Source: Pontibacter lucknowensis
Lineage (GTDB): Bacteria; Bacteroidota; Bacteroidia; Cytophagales; Hymenobacteraceae
NCBI RefSeq assembly: GCF_900156415.1
Contig: NZ_FTNM01000001.1
Coordinates: forward strand, 434,001 to 498,000
Direction: 5' to 3'
Length of the DNA stretch: 64,000 nt
The position numbers and the translations under genes are program-made. Shown here piece after piece: positions 34,476 to 43,792 of this stretch (positions within the stretch are counted from its first letter, which is position 1; each line of letters begins with the position of its first letter). Below the pieces are notes generated by a model. That model saw only the letters and a program-made list of their open reading frames with translations, was not told the DNA's origin and made no database searches.

Positions 34476-35567
34476 ATGAGAAAACCCATAAATCTGCTCC
34501 TGTTGCTCGGGCTGGTCCTCACGCTGCTGTCTGCCTGCCGCAAAGAGCGGATGGAGAAAGAAGTAGCTCGTATGGACGAGTACACCACCTCCAAAAAATA
34601 CCCATCCAAGTTTGCGGACGAGAGTATCCAAAAGTGGAAAGAGCAGGTGCCTGAAATACAGGAAATCAAGATCAAGTCCACGCTCGACGGTAACGAGCAG
34701 CCGGCGTTGTTCTATACCTCAGAAACAACTGGCCCTCGCCCTTTGCTGGTGATGCTGCACAGCTGGAGCAGCGAGTACCTGCAGGAAGTTAGCATTCCAT
34801 TTGCGCTTTGGTCCAAGGAGTATGACTGGGCCTTTATACACCCTAACTATCGTGGCAAGTTTGACAAACCGGAAGCCATGGCCTCTGACCTGGCCATTCA
34901 GGACCTGGTAGACGCTGTAAACTACGCCAAAGCAAACGCTGAAATTGACGAATCGCGCATTTATATCCTGGGATCTTCAGGCGGCGCTATGACTGCTTTG
35001 GTAGCAGCTGGCAGACATCCTGAAATATGGGCGGGTGTGGTTGCCTGGGTTCCCGTGTTTGACCTGGTTGACTGGTATGCTTTCAGCCAAAACTACCCGC
35101 ACCGTGACTACAACAGGCACGTGGTGACAGCCTGTGGCGGGGAGCCCATACCTGGCACGCCAGCCGCCGAAGAATGCAAGCGCCGCAGCCCGAGCACCTA
35201 CATCCACAATGCCAAGGAGGTGCCGATCTTCCTGGCGCATGGTACAGTCGATGTTCTCGTACCACCAGACCATTCCATCAGGGCCTTTAACATACTTGCC
35301 AATCCGGCCGATACCATCTCTCAAAAGGAAATTGACTATATCCTGGAAGAGCAGGCCCTGCCCGAGGGGATGGAAGGCGCTACCACCCGCGACAAATATT
35401 TCGGAGCGAAAGACCCCAAAATTGTGTTTGTGCGGGAGTCAGCTAATGTCAGGCTAACCCTGTTTGAGGGTGTGCACGACATGGCCTATAACCCCGGTCT
35501 GCTTTGGCTGAATGAACAGCAGAAGAAGATGCCAGCCCCTCCGGCCGAGCCTGTGGCTGGTCAGTGA
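34476..35567 (+). CDS. Alpha/beta-hydrolase lipoprotein (prolyl-oligopeptidase-like)
   Basis: This 363-residue protein has a lipoprotein signal (MRKPINLLLLLGLVLTLLSA followed by CRK). The alpha/beta-hydrolase fold shows LLVMLHSWSS for the oxyanion region, the nucleophile elbow GSSGGA near 167-172, the acid in HGTVDVLVPP near 260, and His in FEGVHDMAYN near 335. It fits the S9 prolyl-oligopeptidase/acetyl-xylan esterase group; the substrate is unknown. It probably sits on the outer membrane. The Nudix gene follows after 24 bases. Confidence 0.84.
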   Translation: MRKPINLLLLLGLVLTLLSACRKERMEKEVARMDEYTTSKKYPSKFADESIQKWKEQVPEIQEIKIKSTLDGNEQPALFYTSETTGPRPLLVMLHSWSSEYLQEVSIPFALWSKEYDWAFIHPNYRGKFDKPEAMASDLAIQDLVDAVNYAKANAEIDESRIYILGSSGGAMTALVAAGRHPEIWAGVVAWVPVFDLVDWYAFSQNYPHRDYNRHVVTACGGEPIPGTPAAEECKRRSPSTYIHNAKEVPIFLAHGTVDVLVPPDHSIRAFNILANPADTISQKEIDYILEEQALPEGMEGATTRDKYFGAKDPKIVFVRESANVRLTLFEGVHDMAYNPGLLWLNEQQKKMPAPPAEPVAGQ

Positions 35568-35591
35568 TCATTATGTGGATAGATCGAGCCA

Positions 35592-36074
35592 ATGTCTGAC
35601 GCTTCAAAAAAAGAAGAACAAGCTAAACCTGGCCTGCCTACGCTAGAGCAGGTGTCATCGGGAGGAGTCGTGTTCCAGCACGGACCGTCAGGTATAGAAG
35701 TGGCCTTGATCTCGGTTGGCAAACCCGCCCGCTGGCAGCTGCCCAAAGGTATAGTAGACCCCGGCGAAACACCTGAAACGACTTCCGTCCGTGAGGTGCA
35801 GGAAGAAACAGGCATAACAGCCACGCTGGTTGAGAAGATCGACACAATCGAGTATTGGTATGTGGGCAACAAGGCTGGGCAGCGGGTTCGTTTTCACAAG
35901 TTTGTGCATTTCTTCCTGTTGGCTTATGAGTCTGGCGACATCGGGCAGCATGACTGGGAGGTGAACGAAGCCCGCTGGGTAGATCTGCAGGCGGCTAAAG
36001 AGTTGTTGTCTTTCAAGAGCGAGCGCCAGGCGCTGGAGAAGGCGGAGCGGATGTTGGAAAATTTTAATGGCTGA
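35592..36074 (+). CDS. Nudix hydrolase
   Basis: This 160-residue protein has a complete Nudix box at about 53-75 (GIVDPGETPETTSVREVQEE then TGI), matching GX5EX7REUXEEXGU. Upstream GGVVFQHGP and the ARWQLPKG strand fit the MutT/Ap4A-hydrolase-like fold. It hydrolyses some nucleoside diphosphate derivative; the substrate cannot be read. It follows the hydrolase gene by 24 bases and converges with the HhH gene. Confidence 0.9.
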   Translation: MSDASKKEEQAKPGLPTLEQVSSGGVVFQHGPSGIEVALISVGKPARWQLPKGIVDPGETPETTSVREVQEETGITATLVEKIDTIEYWYVGNKAGQRVRFHKFVHFFLLAYESGDIGQHDWEVNEARWVDLQAAKELLSFKSERQALEKAERMLENFNG

Positions 36075-36086
36075 CCTTTGCTATAC

Positions 36087-37046
36087 CTACAACACCAGGT
36101 ATGGACTGATCTTTTCAAACAATTCCTGCGTCACGATCTTGATCTGCCGGATATCCTCTACCTGCCTGAAAGCACCATGCTGCTCCCGGTAAGCCACAAT
36201 CGCCCGCGCCACATTGGAGCTGATGTACGGGTGTGCCTTTAGCTGGTCAGCACTAACCTGATTGAGCGACAGCTGCTGCAGTGTGTTGGCTTTGGGCACG
36301 AAAGTATACTTTTGCAGGCTATCGACTGCTGTCGGCGGTAGCCCAAACACCTCCTGCACCTGCGCCATGCTGTGAAAACCTCCCAGGCCATCCCTGTACT
36401 TCACGATCCTTGCCGACAGTTTGCTACCTATGCCTTTGATCTGCTTCAGGGCTGTGGTATCAGCGGTATTAATGTTGAAAGGCGCCAGGATAAATCGCTC
36501 ACGGGGACGTGGGCTACTGGCCCAGTTTGGATTGGGCGCTGTCCGTGGACTACCGGCTATACCCTGGGTGCGGCTATTCCTGTCAGGTCTGGCTTCGGGC
36601 AGTTGGATGTAAGGGTATAGCTTTTGGAAAACCGAATCGGGCAAGCCGTAAATGGTGCCAAGCTGTGCTTTGTAAGTGAAATCGCCGACCTTGTTACGGA
36701 AGTTGAGGATGCGCTTTGCCATGTAATTCGGCATACCCAGCCCCTGCCATTGCTCCTCGCTTAAATGGTTGGGGTTAAAAGGCTGCAGCGCTACCGGCAC
36801 CCGGTAGATCTCCCTCCCTCCTTTCCGTTCGGGCTGTTTCGCTTCGAGTTGGGCTACCAGGCTGTCAAGCAGCTGTTTATCGGATAGGCTACTTTCAAAG
36901 GTGCCGGTTTCAGGCTTTGTAAACCATTTAAATAGCAATGGTGCTGCCGTTAGCAGCACCATTGCCCCTATCAGTACCAGAAACCCGTTTACCTCACCCT
37001 GCGAGAAGCCAAAGTTGCGTCGAATCCAGTACTTGAGTTTTCTCAT
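36087..37046 (-). CDS. ComEA-like helix-hairpin-helix protein with membrane anchor
   Basis: This 319-residue protein has one N-terminal membrane helix (about 20-42, GEVNGFLVLIGAMVLLTAAP) and three helix-hairpin-helix segments. The clearest is NINTADTTALKQIKGIGSKL near 200, then LNQVSADQLKAHPYISSNVA near 263. ComEA-type proteins bind double-stranded DNA without sequence preference during natural uptake, but similar proteins in Bacteroidota are also found in strains of unknown competence. DNA binding outside the inner membrane is inferred. Confidence 0.85.
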   Translation of the reverse strand: MRKLKYWIRRNFGFSQGEVNGFLVLIGAMVLLTAAPLLFKWFTKPETGTFESSLSDKQLLDSLVAQLEAKQPERKGGREIYRVPVALQPFNPNHLSEEQWQGLGMPNYMAKRILNFRNKVGDFTYKAQLGTIYGLPDSVFQKLYPYIQLPEARPDRNSRTQGIAGSPRTAPNPNWASSPRPRERFILAPFNINTADTTALKQIKGIGSKLSARIVKYRDGLGGFHSMAQVQEVFGLPPTAVDSLQKYTFVPKANTLQQLSLNQVSADQLKAHPYISSNVARAIVAYREQHGAFRQVEDIRQIKIVTQELFEKISPYLVL

Positions 37047-37053
37047 CTTTAAT

Positions 37054-37215
37054 TTATGCCCGCGGAGCCTGCCGCTCTATCTCGTCATCATTGTCGAGAT
37101 ATGAATCGGGCTCCGGCTTTGGAGGTGCATTCAGCACCCGGTAAAAGAAGTATGACATTAAGCCAGTTACCAGCAATATGGTACTGAGCATGACAACAAG
37201 TGCAGATGTATTCAT
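37054..37215 (-). CDS. Small subunit of the NSS transporter (MetS-like)
   Basis: A 53-codon frame starts at the ATG at 37215: MNTSALVVMLSTILLVTGLM, then SYFFYRVLNAPPKPEPDSYL and a charged tail to the TAA at 37054. It has one membrane helix and a Pro/acidic cytoplasmic tail. It begins 6 bases after the stop of the NSS transporter. Small single-helix proteins directly behind NSS transporters (MetS beside MetP in Corynebacterium) are needed for transport. The position and layout make this a real gene. Confidence 0.82.
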   Translation of the reverse strand: MNTSALVVMLSTILLVTGLMSYFFYRVLNAPPKPEPDSYLDNDDEIERQAPRA

Positions 37216-37221
37216 AGTTTC

Positions 37222-38877
37222 CTAAATTCTTCCTTCTCTAACTCTTTTTTTGTAGGCAATGTATACCAGCAGCGCAATGCTCAGGAATACAGCTACTAAC
37301 AATGTACGCGAAGCGTTCACAAAGAACAACGTATCCTGCAACTGCTGAATCACTTCCGGATCAGTCGCCTCGGCAAGCTGGCGCTTCAGGCTGGAGTTCT
37401 TGATCTTATTGATGATCGAACTATCGTCCAGTTCCCAGCCATTAGCAAAGGCTCCGGCCCAGTCACCGCCTTTTGGTGTAATAAGCGAGCCTATAAATAC
37501 CCAAAGCAAGAGCAACGGCGTCACAAACTTGATTATGAACTTATAGAAGTTAGGCACTTGAATGTCGGCACCGGAGGTAATCTCACGCCAGCCCTTGTTC
37601 ATACCAAACACCCACGCAAACAGAATAGATTCAAATAGCGCAAACACTACCAACGACACGGTCCCCGCCCAGTAATCATACTCGTCGAATACACCATACT
37701 TAAAGAACAGCACCGTTGGCATACCCAGCAGCAACACGATCAGACCGAATGACCAGGCAGCTGGCTTGCGTCTCCAGTTAAACTCGTCCTGCAGGAAGCC
37801 GATCCAAGGCGTGCCCATGGCAAGCGATGAGGTAATACCGGCAAAGAACAGGAGGCCGAACCACATCACACCGGCTACGGCGCCCAGCACATCGCCCCAC
37901 TGGTAGAACAGGTATGGCAGCGTTCTGAAACCAAGCCCAAGACCACCCTGGCTGTTCACCAGTTCCGTCACGCCGTCAACGCCCAGGTAACCGATAGAGA
38001 TCGGGATCAGGATAGCAGCACCCAGCACCACTTCCACAAATTCGTTCATCCAACCGGCAGACATCGCATTGAGGGCGATATCGTCTTTGGAGCGCACATA
38101 AGAAGCGTAGCAATGTATGGTACCCATACCTACCGACAAGGTAAAGAAGATCTGACCGGCAGCTGCCAGCCATACACTTGGCGACCATAGTTCGTCGAAG
38201 TTCGGTGTCCACAGGAAGTTAAGACCTACAGAACTATCGTTGATAGCGCCATTCTCACCTGCCGTGATAGTGAAGCCTTTATATGCCAGGAAAATACCGA
38301 ACAGAATCAGCAAAGGCATACCAATCTTGGCGACACGCTCCACCCCCTTGGCAAGACCCTGAGAAAGGATCCAGGTGTTAAGCAGTAAGCAGATCACAAA
38401 GAAAACGATCGGCTCGTAAGGTATACCGAAGGTAGACTCTCCCAGGCTCACATACTCGTTGAAGAAAGCTGACACGCCGTTCTGATCAAGCCCGGCGAAG
38501 GTACCACCGATAGAGTGAAACACGTAAGAGAGCGTCCAGGACTCCAGGTAGCAGTAATATGAGGCTACCGCGATGTTTGTCCAGATACCAAATACCCCGA
38601 TGTACTTCCAGAGGCGGTTGCGGTGCATGGTGTCCACAATGAAAGGTGTGGAGTGGTGACCGAACTTACCACCGAAGCGGCCCATGGACCATTCAATCCA
38701 GAGAAGCGGAATACCCATTACCAGAAAGCAGATCAGATAGGGTATGATGAAAGCTCCACCGCCGTTCTGCACCGCCTGCACTGGGAAACGGAGGAAGTTT
38801 CCCAAGCCCACCGCGTTGCCGGCCATGGCCAGAATTAGACCCACCCGGGAGCCCCATGATTCTTTGTTAGCACTCAT
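37222..38877 (-). CDS. Sodium-dependent amino-acid transporter, NSS (SLC6) family
   Basis: This 551-residue protein starts with the NSS signature SWGSRVGLILAMAGNAVGLG, then NFLRFP, where TM1 is unwound around the sodium and substrate sites. About 12 membrane helices follow. TM6 and TM8 regions (FFTLSVGMGTIHCYASY and FAGITSSLAMGTPW) are conserved. It imports an amino acid with sodium; the substrate is unknown. It is followed by the 53-residue small subunit, so the pair resembles MetPS of Corynebacterium. Confidence 0.92.
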   Translation of the reverse strand: MSANKESWGSRVGLILAMAGNAVGLGNFLRFPVQAVQNGGGAFIIPYLICFLVMGIPLLWIEWSMGRFGGKFGHHSTPFIVDTMHRNRLWKYIGVFGIWTNIAVASYYCYLESWTLSYVFHSIGGTFAGLDQNGVSAFFNEYVSLGESTFGIPYEPIVFFVICLLLNTWILSQGLAKGVERVAKIGMPLLILFGIFLAYKGFTITAGENGAINDSSVGLNFLWTPNFDELWSPSVWLAAAGQIFFTLSVGMGTIHCYASYVRSKDDIALNAMSAGWMNEFVEVVLGAAILIPISIGYLGVDGVTELVNSQGGLGLGFRTLPYLFYQWGDVLGAVAGVMWFGLLFFAGITSSLAMGTPWIGFLQDEFNWRRKPAAWSFGLIVLLLGMPTVLFFKYGVFDEYDYWAGTVSLVVFALFESILFAWVFGMNKGWREITSGADIQVPNFYKFIIKFVTPLLLLWVFIGSLITPKGGDWAGAFANGWELDDSSIINKIKNSSLKRQLAEATDPEVIQQLQDTLFFVNASRTLLVAVFLSIALLVYIAYKKRVREGRI

Positions 38878-38999
38878 AAAAAGAGGTAAAGGTTGGTTAG
38901 TTTAGATTAGTTGGTTTAGTGTAAAGGCACGGATAATAGGGATTTAAAGCTTACAATTTAAACAATGGTTCTGATTGAACCATATTAAATTCAATATTT

Positions 39000-39908
39000 T
39001 TAATACATATCAGCCTGTTCTGCGACCATGGCGATGCCCTCTTCAAAGGTATGGGGCCTGTACCCTAGTTCACGTTCGGCTTTGGTGATGATAAAACCAG
39101 TGCGCGGCGGTCGCTTGGCAGGCTGCGAAAAGGTACTGCCATCCGCTTTATCGATCAGTGATTTGTCCAGGTCGAAGTAGTCAGCTACGAGCATCGCCAT
39201 GTCGTAAGGGGTATACATTTCCTTGCCTGAGATGTTGTAAACGCCTTCAGCGTCGCGCTCTACCGCAAGCCAACAGCCCATGGCCAGGTCCTCAGCCAGC
39301 GTTGGGGTACGGAACTGATCGGTCACTACTTTGATTACTTTGCCGGCTCGCAAGCTATCACGCACCCACAGCACTATGTTCGTGCGGCCGTAGTCGTGCA
39401 CCACGCCATACACCAGCACGGTACGGAGTATTGCCCATTTGCATCTCGCCTTCTTCACGATCTCCTCGGCCATCAGTTTGGTCTCGCCATAAAAGCTGAT
39501 CGGGTTGCCCTCAGCTTCCTCATCGTAAGGGCCGTCTTCGCCGTCAAAGATAAAGTCTGTGGATAGGTGGATCAGGTGCACGTTGTGCTTTTCGCAGGCT
39601 TCTACTACAAAAGCCACGGCGTCGCGGTTAAGCCTGAGGGCACCCTCCTGGTCAGTCTCGCACTGGTCCACATTGGTCATGGCGGCGGTATGGATCAGGT
39701 GCGTCGGTTTGAATTCAGCTACCACTCGCTCCACTTCTACCGGGTTGGTCACATCCATCGAGGCAAAGGACAGCGTCGGGAAAATCTCAGCTAATTTATT
39801 ATCGCCACGGCTGGTTGCCAGCAGTTCTACATCGGTGCGAGGCAACAGTAAAGCAGCCAGTTTCTGGCCCAGCAGGCCGTTGGAGCCTGTAATCAGTATT
39901 CGTTTCAT
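39000..39908 (-). CDS. RmlD-like NAD(P)-dependent sugar-nucleotide reductase
   Basis: From the ATG at 39908 (MKRILITGSNGLLGQKLAAL) the protein has 302 residues. It shows the Rossmann TGxxGxxG motif, the catalytic YGETKLMAEE (YxxxK) near 148, and the RmlD-like HTAAMTNVDQCETD and STDFIFDGEDGPYDE. RmlD reduces dTDP-4-keto-rhamnose to dTDP-rhamnose. No rmlABC is nearby, so the true substrate may be another keto-sugar. The longer frame to 39992 lacks conservation. Confidence 0.84.
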   Translation of the reverse strand: MKRILITGSNGLLGQKLAALLLPRTDVELLATSRGDNKLAEIFPTLSFASMDVTNPVEVERVVAEFKPTHLIHTAAMTNVDQCETDQEGALRLNRDAVAFVVEACEKHNVHLIHLSTDFIFDGEDGPYDEEAEGNPISFYGETKLMAEEIVKKARCKWAILRTVLVYGVVHDYGRTNIVLWVRDSLRAGKVIKVVTDQFRTPTLAEDLAMGCWLAVERDAEGVYNISGKEMYTPYDMAMLVADYFDLDKSLIDKADGSTFSQPAKRPPRTGFIITKAERELGYRPHTFEEGIAMVAEQADMY

Positions 39909-40227
39909 GTTTTCGGTTTCTTGGTTTAGATGAAGATTCTCAGTAGAGTTCTTCTTTGCTTGGTTGAGCATTAGCTTGTAAACTAAGTCCACTTGGGAGC
40001 AAAGTCAATCCGTTTAACTTTTGTCATCCTGAAAGGATCTTGGTAGCAAATGGCATAGACTTAACCTCCGGGGAAAGGGAGCTTGTTTTCTCAGAATAAA
40101 ACATTCCTCTTGAGAGAAAATACATCAGCCCTCTCCTACTAAAGGAAACTGCCATTTGGCTTAAGATTCTACAGTTGCTGTGCGTTTTTCTATTAAATGA
40201 AAAACAGACAGTCAGCTCCAACGAAAG
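39909..40227. repeat. Intergenic region with REP-like imperfect palindrome
   Basis: This spacer of 319 bases contains gtcatcctgaaaggatcttg at 40023-40042, a motif common in Bacteroidota interspersed palindromes as I remember them. Arms caaatggca (40047-40055) and tgccatttg (40150-40158) are inverted. No coding sequence is evident. Confidence 0.4.
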
Positions 40228-40869
40228 TTAATTTGCCTGCGGATAGGTATAGTTGTACTTGCGGGCGATCTTCTTCTTTTTCACGTCTTCCACTTTCACA
40301 GTCATTTTCACATCCGAAAGCGGACGGTTTCGGCCGTCTACAGCTTGCTCAGCTATTTTATCGATCACATCCAGGCCGTCGATCACCTGCCCAAAAATGG
40401 TATAAGCTTCATCCAGTTGCGGCGTGCCCTGGTGGTTTTCCACGATGTAGAACTGCGAACCGCTCGACTCTTTTTTAGGATTTACCTGGTCGCCCATGCG
40501 AGCAGCGGCCAGAGCCCCCCGCACGTGTTTGTACTTCGGCTTGATCTCAGCGGGAATGGTATAGCCCGGGTTGCCCATACCGTCGTTGCGCGGGTCATCG
40601 TCTTTGGTGTTCGGATCGCCCCCCTGTATCATAAAGCCGTCAATCACCCTGTGGAAGGTGGTGCCGTCGTAATAGCCCTCGCGGATAAGTTTCAGGAAGT
40701 TTTCTTTGTGCAGGGGCGTGTCGTCGTAAAGCAGCAGTTTCATTTCGCCATGTGGGGTAGCGATGGTTACCAGTTGGTCTTTGCCTTTCGGGGCTTTCTG
40801 AGCCAGCACGGCACCAGGCAACAAGGCCAGCAGGATCATGAAAGTAGCGATCTTTCTGAACAGATTCAT
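40228..40869 (-). CDS. Peptidyl-prolyl cis-trans isomerase, cyclophilin type, exported
   Basis: This 213-residue protein has a signal peptide (MNLFRKIATFMILLALLPGA then VLAQ) and a cyclophilin domain with YYDGTTFHRVIDGFMIQGGD, RGALAAARM and SGSQFYIVE, including the catalytic Arg in FHRV. It speeds proline isomerisation of folding proteins in the periplasm. A basic C-terminal extension (VKKKKIARKY) follows. It is monocistronic. Confidence 0.92.
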   Translation of the reverse strand: MNLFRKIATFMILLALLPGAVLAQKAPKGKDQLVTIATPHGEMKLLLYDDTPLHKENFLKLIREGYYDGTTFHRVIDGFMIQGGDPNTKDDDPRNDGMGNPGYTIPAEIKPKYKHVRGALAAARMGDQVNPKKESSGSQFYIVENHQGTPQLDEAYTIFGQVIDGLDVIDKIAEQAVDGRNRPLSDVKMTVKVEDVKKKKIARKYNYTYPQAN

Positions 40870-41163
40870 GTTTGTGGTATAAGTTTATCGTCTAAAATTA
40901 GGTCTAAATTTCAAATTTAAGCCTTTTTGGCACCTTTTCATGCATTGCCCTCATTTTCTGCCCACTCATACGAATACTTCTATTTCAGAATAAAATCCAC
41001 AACCACAGTATCATGTGAAGAGGGCCCTTTCGTATACAGGGTATAGCTTGCACTTTAAGAACTTTATGCTGTACCTGCGGAAGCAATTTAGATGTTAATT
41101 TCCTACTTCCGTCAAATAAAGTTATATTCATGCATGCTGACTAAACTTACCTACCCTTATTTA

Positions 41164-42729
41164 ATGAAAAAAGTACTACTCATAACAGGTCTTGGCCTCG
41201 CTGCCTCAGGCAGTGCGCAGGCACAGGCTCCCTCCACCACTATCGACGAAAAAATTGAAGCAGCCGTAGCTCCTACTGCGCAGTTCATTTCTGACATCAT
41301 CTTCTATGAAGTACAAGTGGCTGGCACAGGTATACCCCTTATCCTGGTATGGTTACTGGCAGGCGCGCTATTCTTTACTGTATACCTGGGCTTTGTCAAC
41401 ATCAGAGGCTTTAAGTATGCGCTGGACATTGTGCGCGGCAAGTATAACCAGCCCGGTGCCCCCGGAGAGGTGTCCCACTTCCAGGCGCTGACAGCTGCCG
41501 TATCTGGCACAGTAGGCCTGGGCAATATTGCGGGTGTGGCCATCGCCATATCACTCGGCGGACCAGGCGCTACTTTCTGGATGATCATGGCAGGCCTTTT
41601 CGGTATGTCCACTAAGTTTGTTTCGTGTACGCTGGGTGTGAAGTACCGCGACGTGCATGCCGACGGCACTGTTTCGGGCGGACCAATGCATTACCTGAAA
41701 AAAGGCCTGCAAGAGCGCGGCATGACGAGCCTGGGCAAATTTCTGGCTGCTTTTTTTGCAGTGATGTGCATAGGCGGCGCCCTGGGCGCAGGCAACATGT
41801 TCCAGATCAACCAGGCAACGCAGCAGTTTATATCCGTAACGGGCGGCGCAGAAGCTTCTTTCTTTGGAGGTGGTAATTCCTGGATGTTCGGTTTGATTAT
41901 GGCCGTGCTGGTAGGTTTGGTGATTCTGGGAGGTATGAAGAGCATAGCCCGGGTAACCGAGAAAGTGGTTCCGTTGATGTGCGGCGTTTACATTGTGGCT
42001 GCTATTATAGTTTTGCTGGTCAACTTCACTTTAATCCCAGCGGCTTTTGTGGCTATTTTTGAAGGTGCCTTCACCACGACGGCCATTGGCGGCGGTGTGG
42101 TTGGCGTTATGATACAGGGCTTGCGTCGCGGTATTTTCTCGAACGAGGCAGGTATAGGCTCTGCTTCCATCGCGCATTCCGCCGTGAAAACCAATATGCC
42201 CGTTACCGAAGGTTTCGTCGCTTCACTGGAGCCTTTTATTGACACAGTAGTGGTCTGCACCATGACGGCCCTTGTAATAGTTGTGACGGGTGCCTATACC
42301 CAGGACACAGGCGATGGCATCGCGCTCACTTCTTCGGCTTTCGCCACCGTAATCGACTGGTTCCCGCTTATTCTGGCTGCTGCCGTTATTCTTTTTGCTT
42401 TCTCCACGATGATCACCTGGTCGTATTACGGCCTGAAGTCCTGGACCTATCTGTTTGGCCACACCAGGTCGGCTGATATTTCTTTTAAAGTATTGTTCTG
42501 CGCCTTTGTAGTACTGGGTGCACCGATTCACCTTAATAGTGTCGTAGCCTTCTCTGATGCGATGCTCTTTGCGATGAGTATTCCAAACCTGATAGGCTTG
42601 TTCATCCTGGCTCCGGTCGTGAAAAACGAGATGCAGGCTTTCCTGGCTTATGCTCGTTCCAGCAAAAAACAACCGTTTACGCCAGAGGCAGTGGAAGCGG
42701 CACATTTGAAGGCTGAAGCTGAGGTATAG
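41164..42729 (+). CDS. Alanine/glycine:cation symporter (AGCS family)
   Basis: Starting at the ATG at 41164 ([20 protein letters not shown]) the protein has 521 residues and about 11 membrane helices. AGCS signatures are [39 protein letters not shown] and [20 protein letters not shown]. It takes up alanine or glycine with sodium. The N-terminal segment reads like a cleavable signal peptide followed by a short linker. The longer frame from 41092 has no conserved leader. Confidence 0.92.
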   Translation: MKKVLLITGLGLAASGSAQAQAPSTTIDEKIEAAVAPTAQFISDIIFYEVQVAGTGIPLILVWLLAGALFFTVYLGFVNIRGFKYALDIVRGKYNQPGAPGEVSHFQALTAAVSGTVGLGNIAGVAIAISLGGPGATFWMIMAGLFGMSTKFVSCTLGVKYRDVHADGTVSGGPMHYLKKGLQERGMTSLGKFLAAFFAVMCIGGALGAGNMFQINQATQQFISVTGGAEASFFGGGNSWMFGLIMAVLVGLVILGGMKSIARVTEKVVPLMCGVYIVAAIIVLLVNFTLIPAAFVAIFEGAFTTTAIGGGVVGVMIQGLRRGIFSNEAGIGSASIAHSAVKTNMPVTEGFVASLEPFIDTVVVCTMTALVIVVTGAYTQDTGDGIALTSSAFATVIDWFPLILAAAVILFAFSTMITWSYYGLKSWTYLFGHTRSADISFKVLFCAFVVLGAPIHLNSVVAFSDAMLFAMSIPNLIGLFILAPVVKNEMQAFLAYARSSKKQPFTPEAVEAAHLKAEAEV

Positions 42730-42764
42730 TATAGATGACAGGTATAACCTGTACTCACAAAAGA

Positions 42765-42803
42765 AACGGGCCGCCTGCGAAAAGCAAGCGGCCCGTTCTT
42801 ATT
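42765..42803. terminator. Bidirectional terminator between the AGCS gene and hemC
   Basis: Arms aacgggccgcctgc (about 42765-42778) and gcaagcggcccgtt (about 42784-42797) pair with one mismatch and are followed by CTTATTTTATT. The genes on both sides converge on it. Confidence 0.8.
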
Positions 42804-42829
42804 TTATTGAGGTATAGTTCTTTGCCAGG

Positions 42830-43783
42830 TTATTCTCCTCTTTCAGCTCTGATGTCTTTCAATATCTGATCACCACCACGGCCCAGAATCGTTTCAGCCA
42901 GTTTCACACCCAGCGACTCAGCTTCTGCCTGATCGCCCTCAAACTTATCATACAGGTGTTGCTGTCCATCCAGACTTACCAATCCGCCCTGAATGCTCAC
43001 CTTGCCTTCAGCTGTTAAGGTAGCCAGTGCAAAAGAAGGTATACTGCAGCCACCCTCCATGGTGCGCAGGAAAGCGCGTTCTGCCACCAGGCAAACATGG
43101 GTTTCTGCATGGTCAAGCGCGTCCTTCAGTTGCTGCTTTAGCTCCGGATCAAGGTTGCGGGCGCACTCCACGGCCACGCTTCCCTGACCAGCAGCAGGCA
43201 CAAATTCGTTTTCGGGGAAGGTATGCACGATCAGGTCGTCGTAGCCCATGCGGAACACACCGGCATAGGCCAGCATGAGTGCATCAAACTGCCCGTCCTT
43301 GAGTTTCTGCAAACGAGTCTGCAGGTTACCGCGCGACTCGGCAGTGGTCACATTAGGGTAGTACTTTCTGAGCAAAGCTTTGCGGCGCGTCGACGAAGTG
43401 CCAATTACCACCTTGCTATCGCGCTCCAGTTTGAAATCCGGGTTGAACGACAAAATCACATCGTTCACCTGCTCGCGCTCCATAAAGGCTACCAGTTCCA
43501 GATCCTCAGGTATAGACGACTGCACGTCTTTGGCACTGTGCACGGCGATCTCAATACTACCTTCGCGCAGACCTACTTCCAGTTCTTCGGTAAACACGCC
43601 TTTTGAGCCCAGCTTATCCAGCGACTTGTCAAGTATCTGATCACCTTTGGTACTGATGATCACAATCTCGGTATCGAGTCCGGCGGCCTGTAGTTTGTCA
43701 GCCACTGCGTTTGCCTGCCAGAGGGCCAGCTTGCTGCCGCGTGTACCGATCTTAATAGTTTTTATCGCTGTATTATTTTCCAT
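42830..43783 (-). CDS. hemC: Porphobilinogen deaminase (hydroxymethylbilane synthase)
   Basis: This 317-residue protein has conserved IKIGTRGSKLALWQANAVAD, the STKGDQILD loop, HSAKDVQSSIP, GTSSTRRKALL, and the dipyrromethane cofactor cysteine in GGCSIPSFALA near 248. It joins four porphobilinogens to hydroxymethylbilane in tetrapyrrole synthesis. It begins 9 bases after the holB stop and is likely co-transcribed with it, an order that carries no obvious functional logic. Confidence 0.96.
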   Translation of the reverse strand: MENNTAIKTIKIGTRGSKLALWQANAVADKLQAAGLDTEIVIISTKGDQILDKSLDKLGSKGVFTEELEVGLREGSIEIAVHSAKDVQSSIPEDLELVAFMEREQVNDVILSFNPDFKLERDSKVVIGTSSTRRKALLRKYYPNVTTAESRGNLQTRLQKLKDGQFDALMLAYAGVFRMGYDDLIVHTFPENEFVPAAGQGSVAVECARNLDPELKQQLKDALDHAETHVCLVAERAFLRTMEGGCSIPSFALATLTAEGKVSIQGGLVSLDGQQHLYDKFEGDQAEAESLGVKLAETILGRGGDQILKDIRAERGE

Positions 43784-43792
43784 GATATCTTC

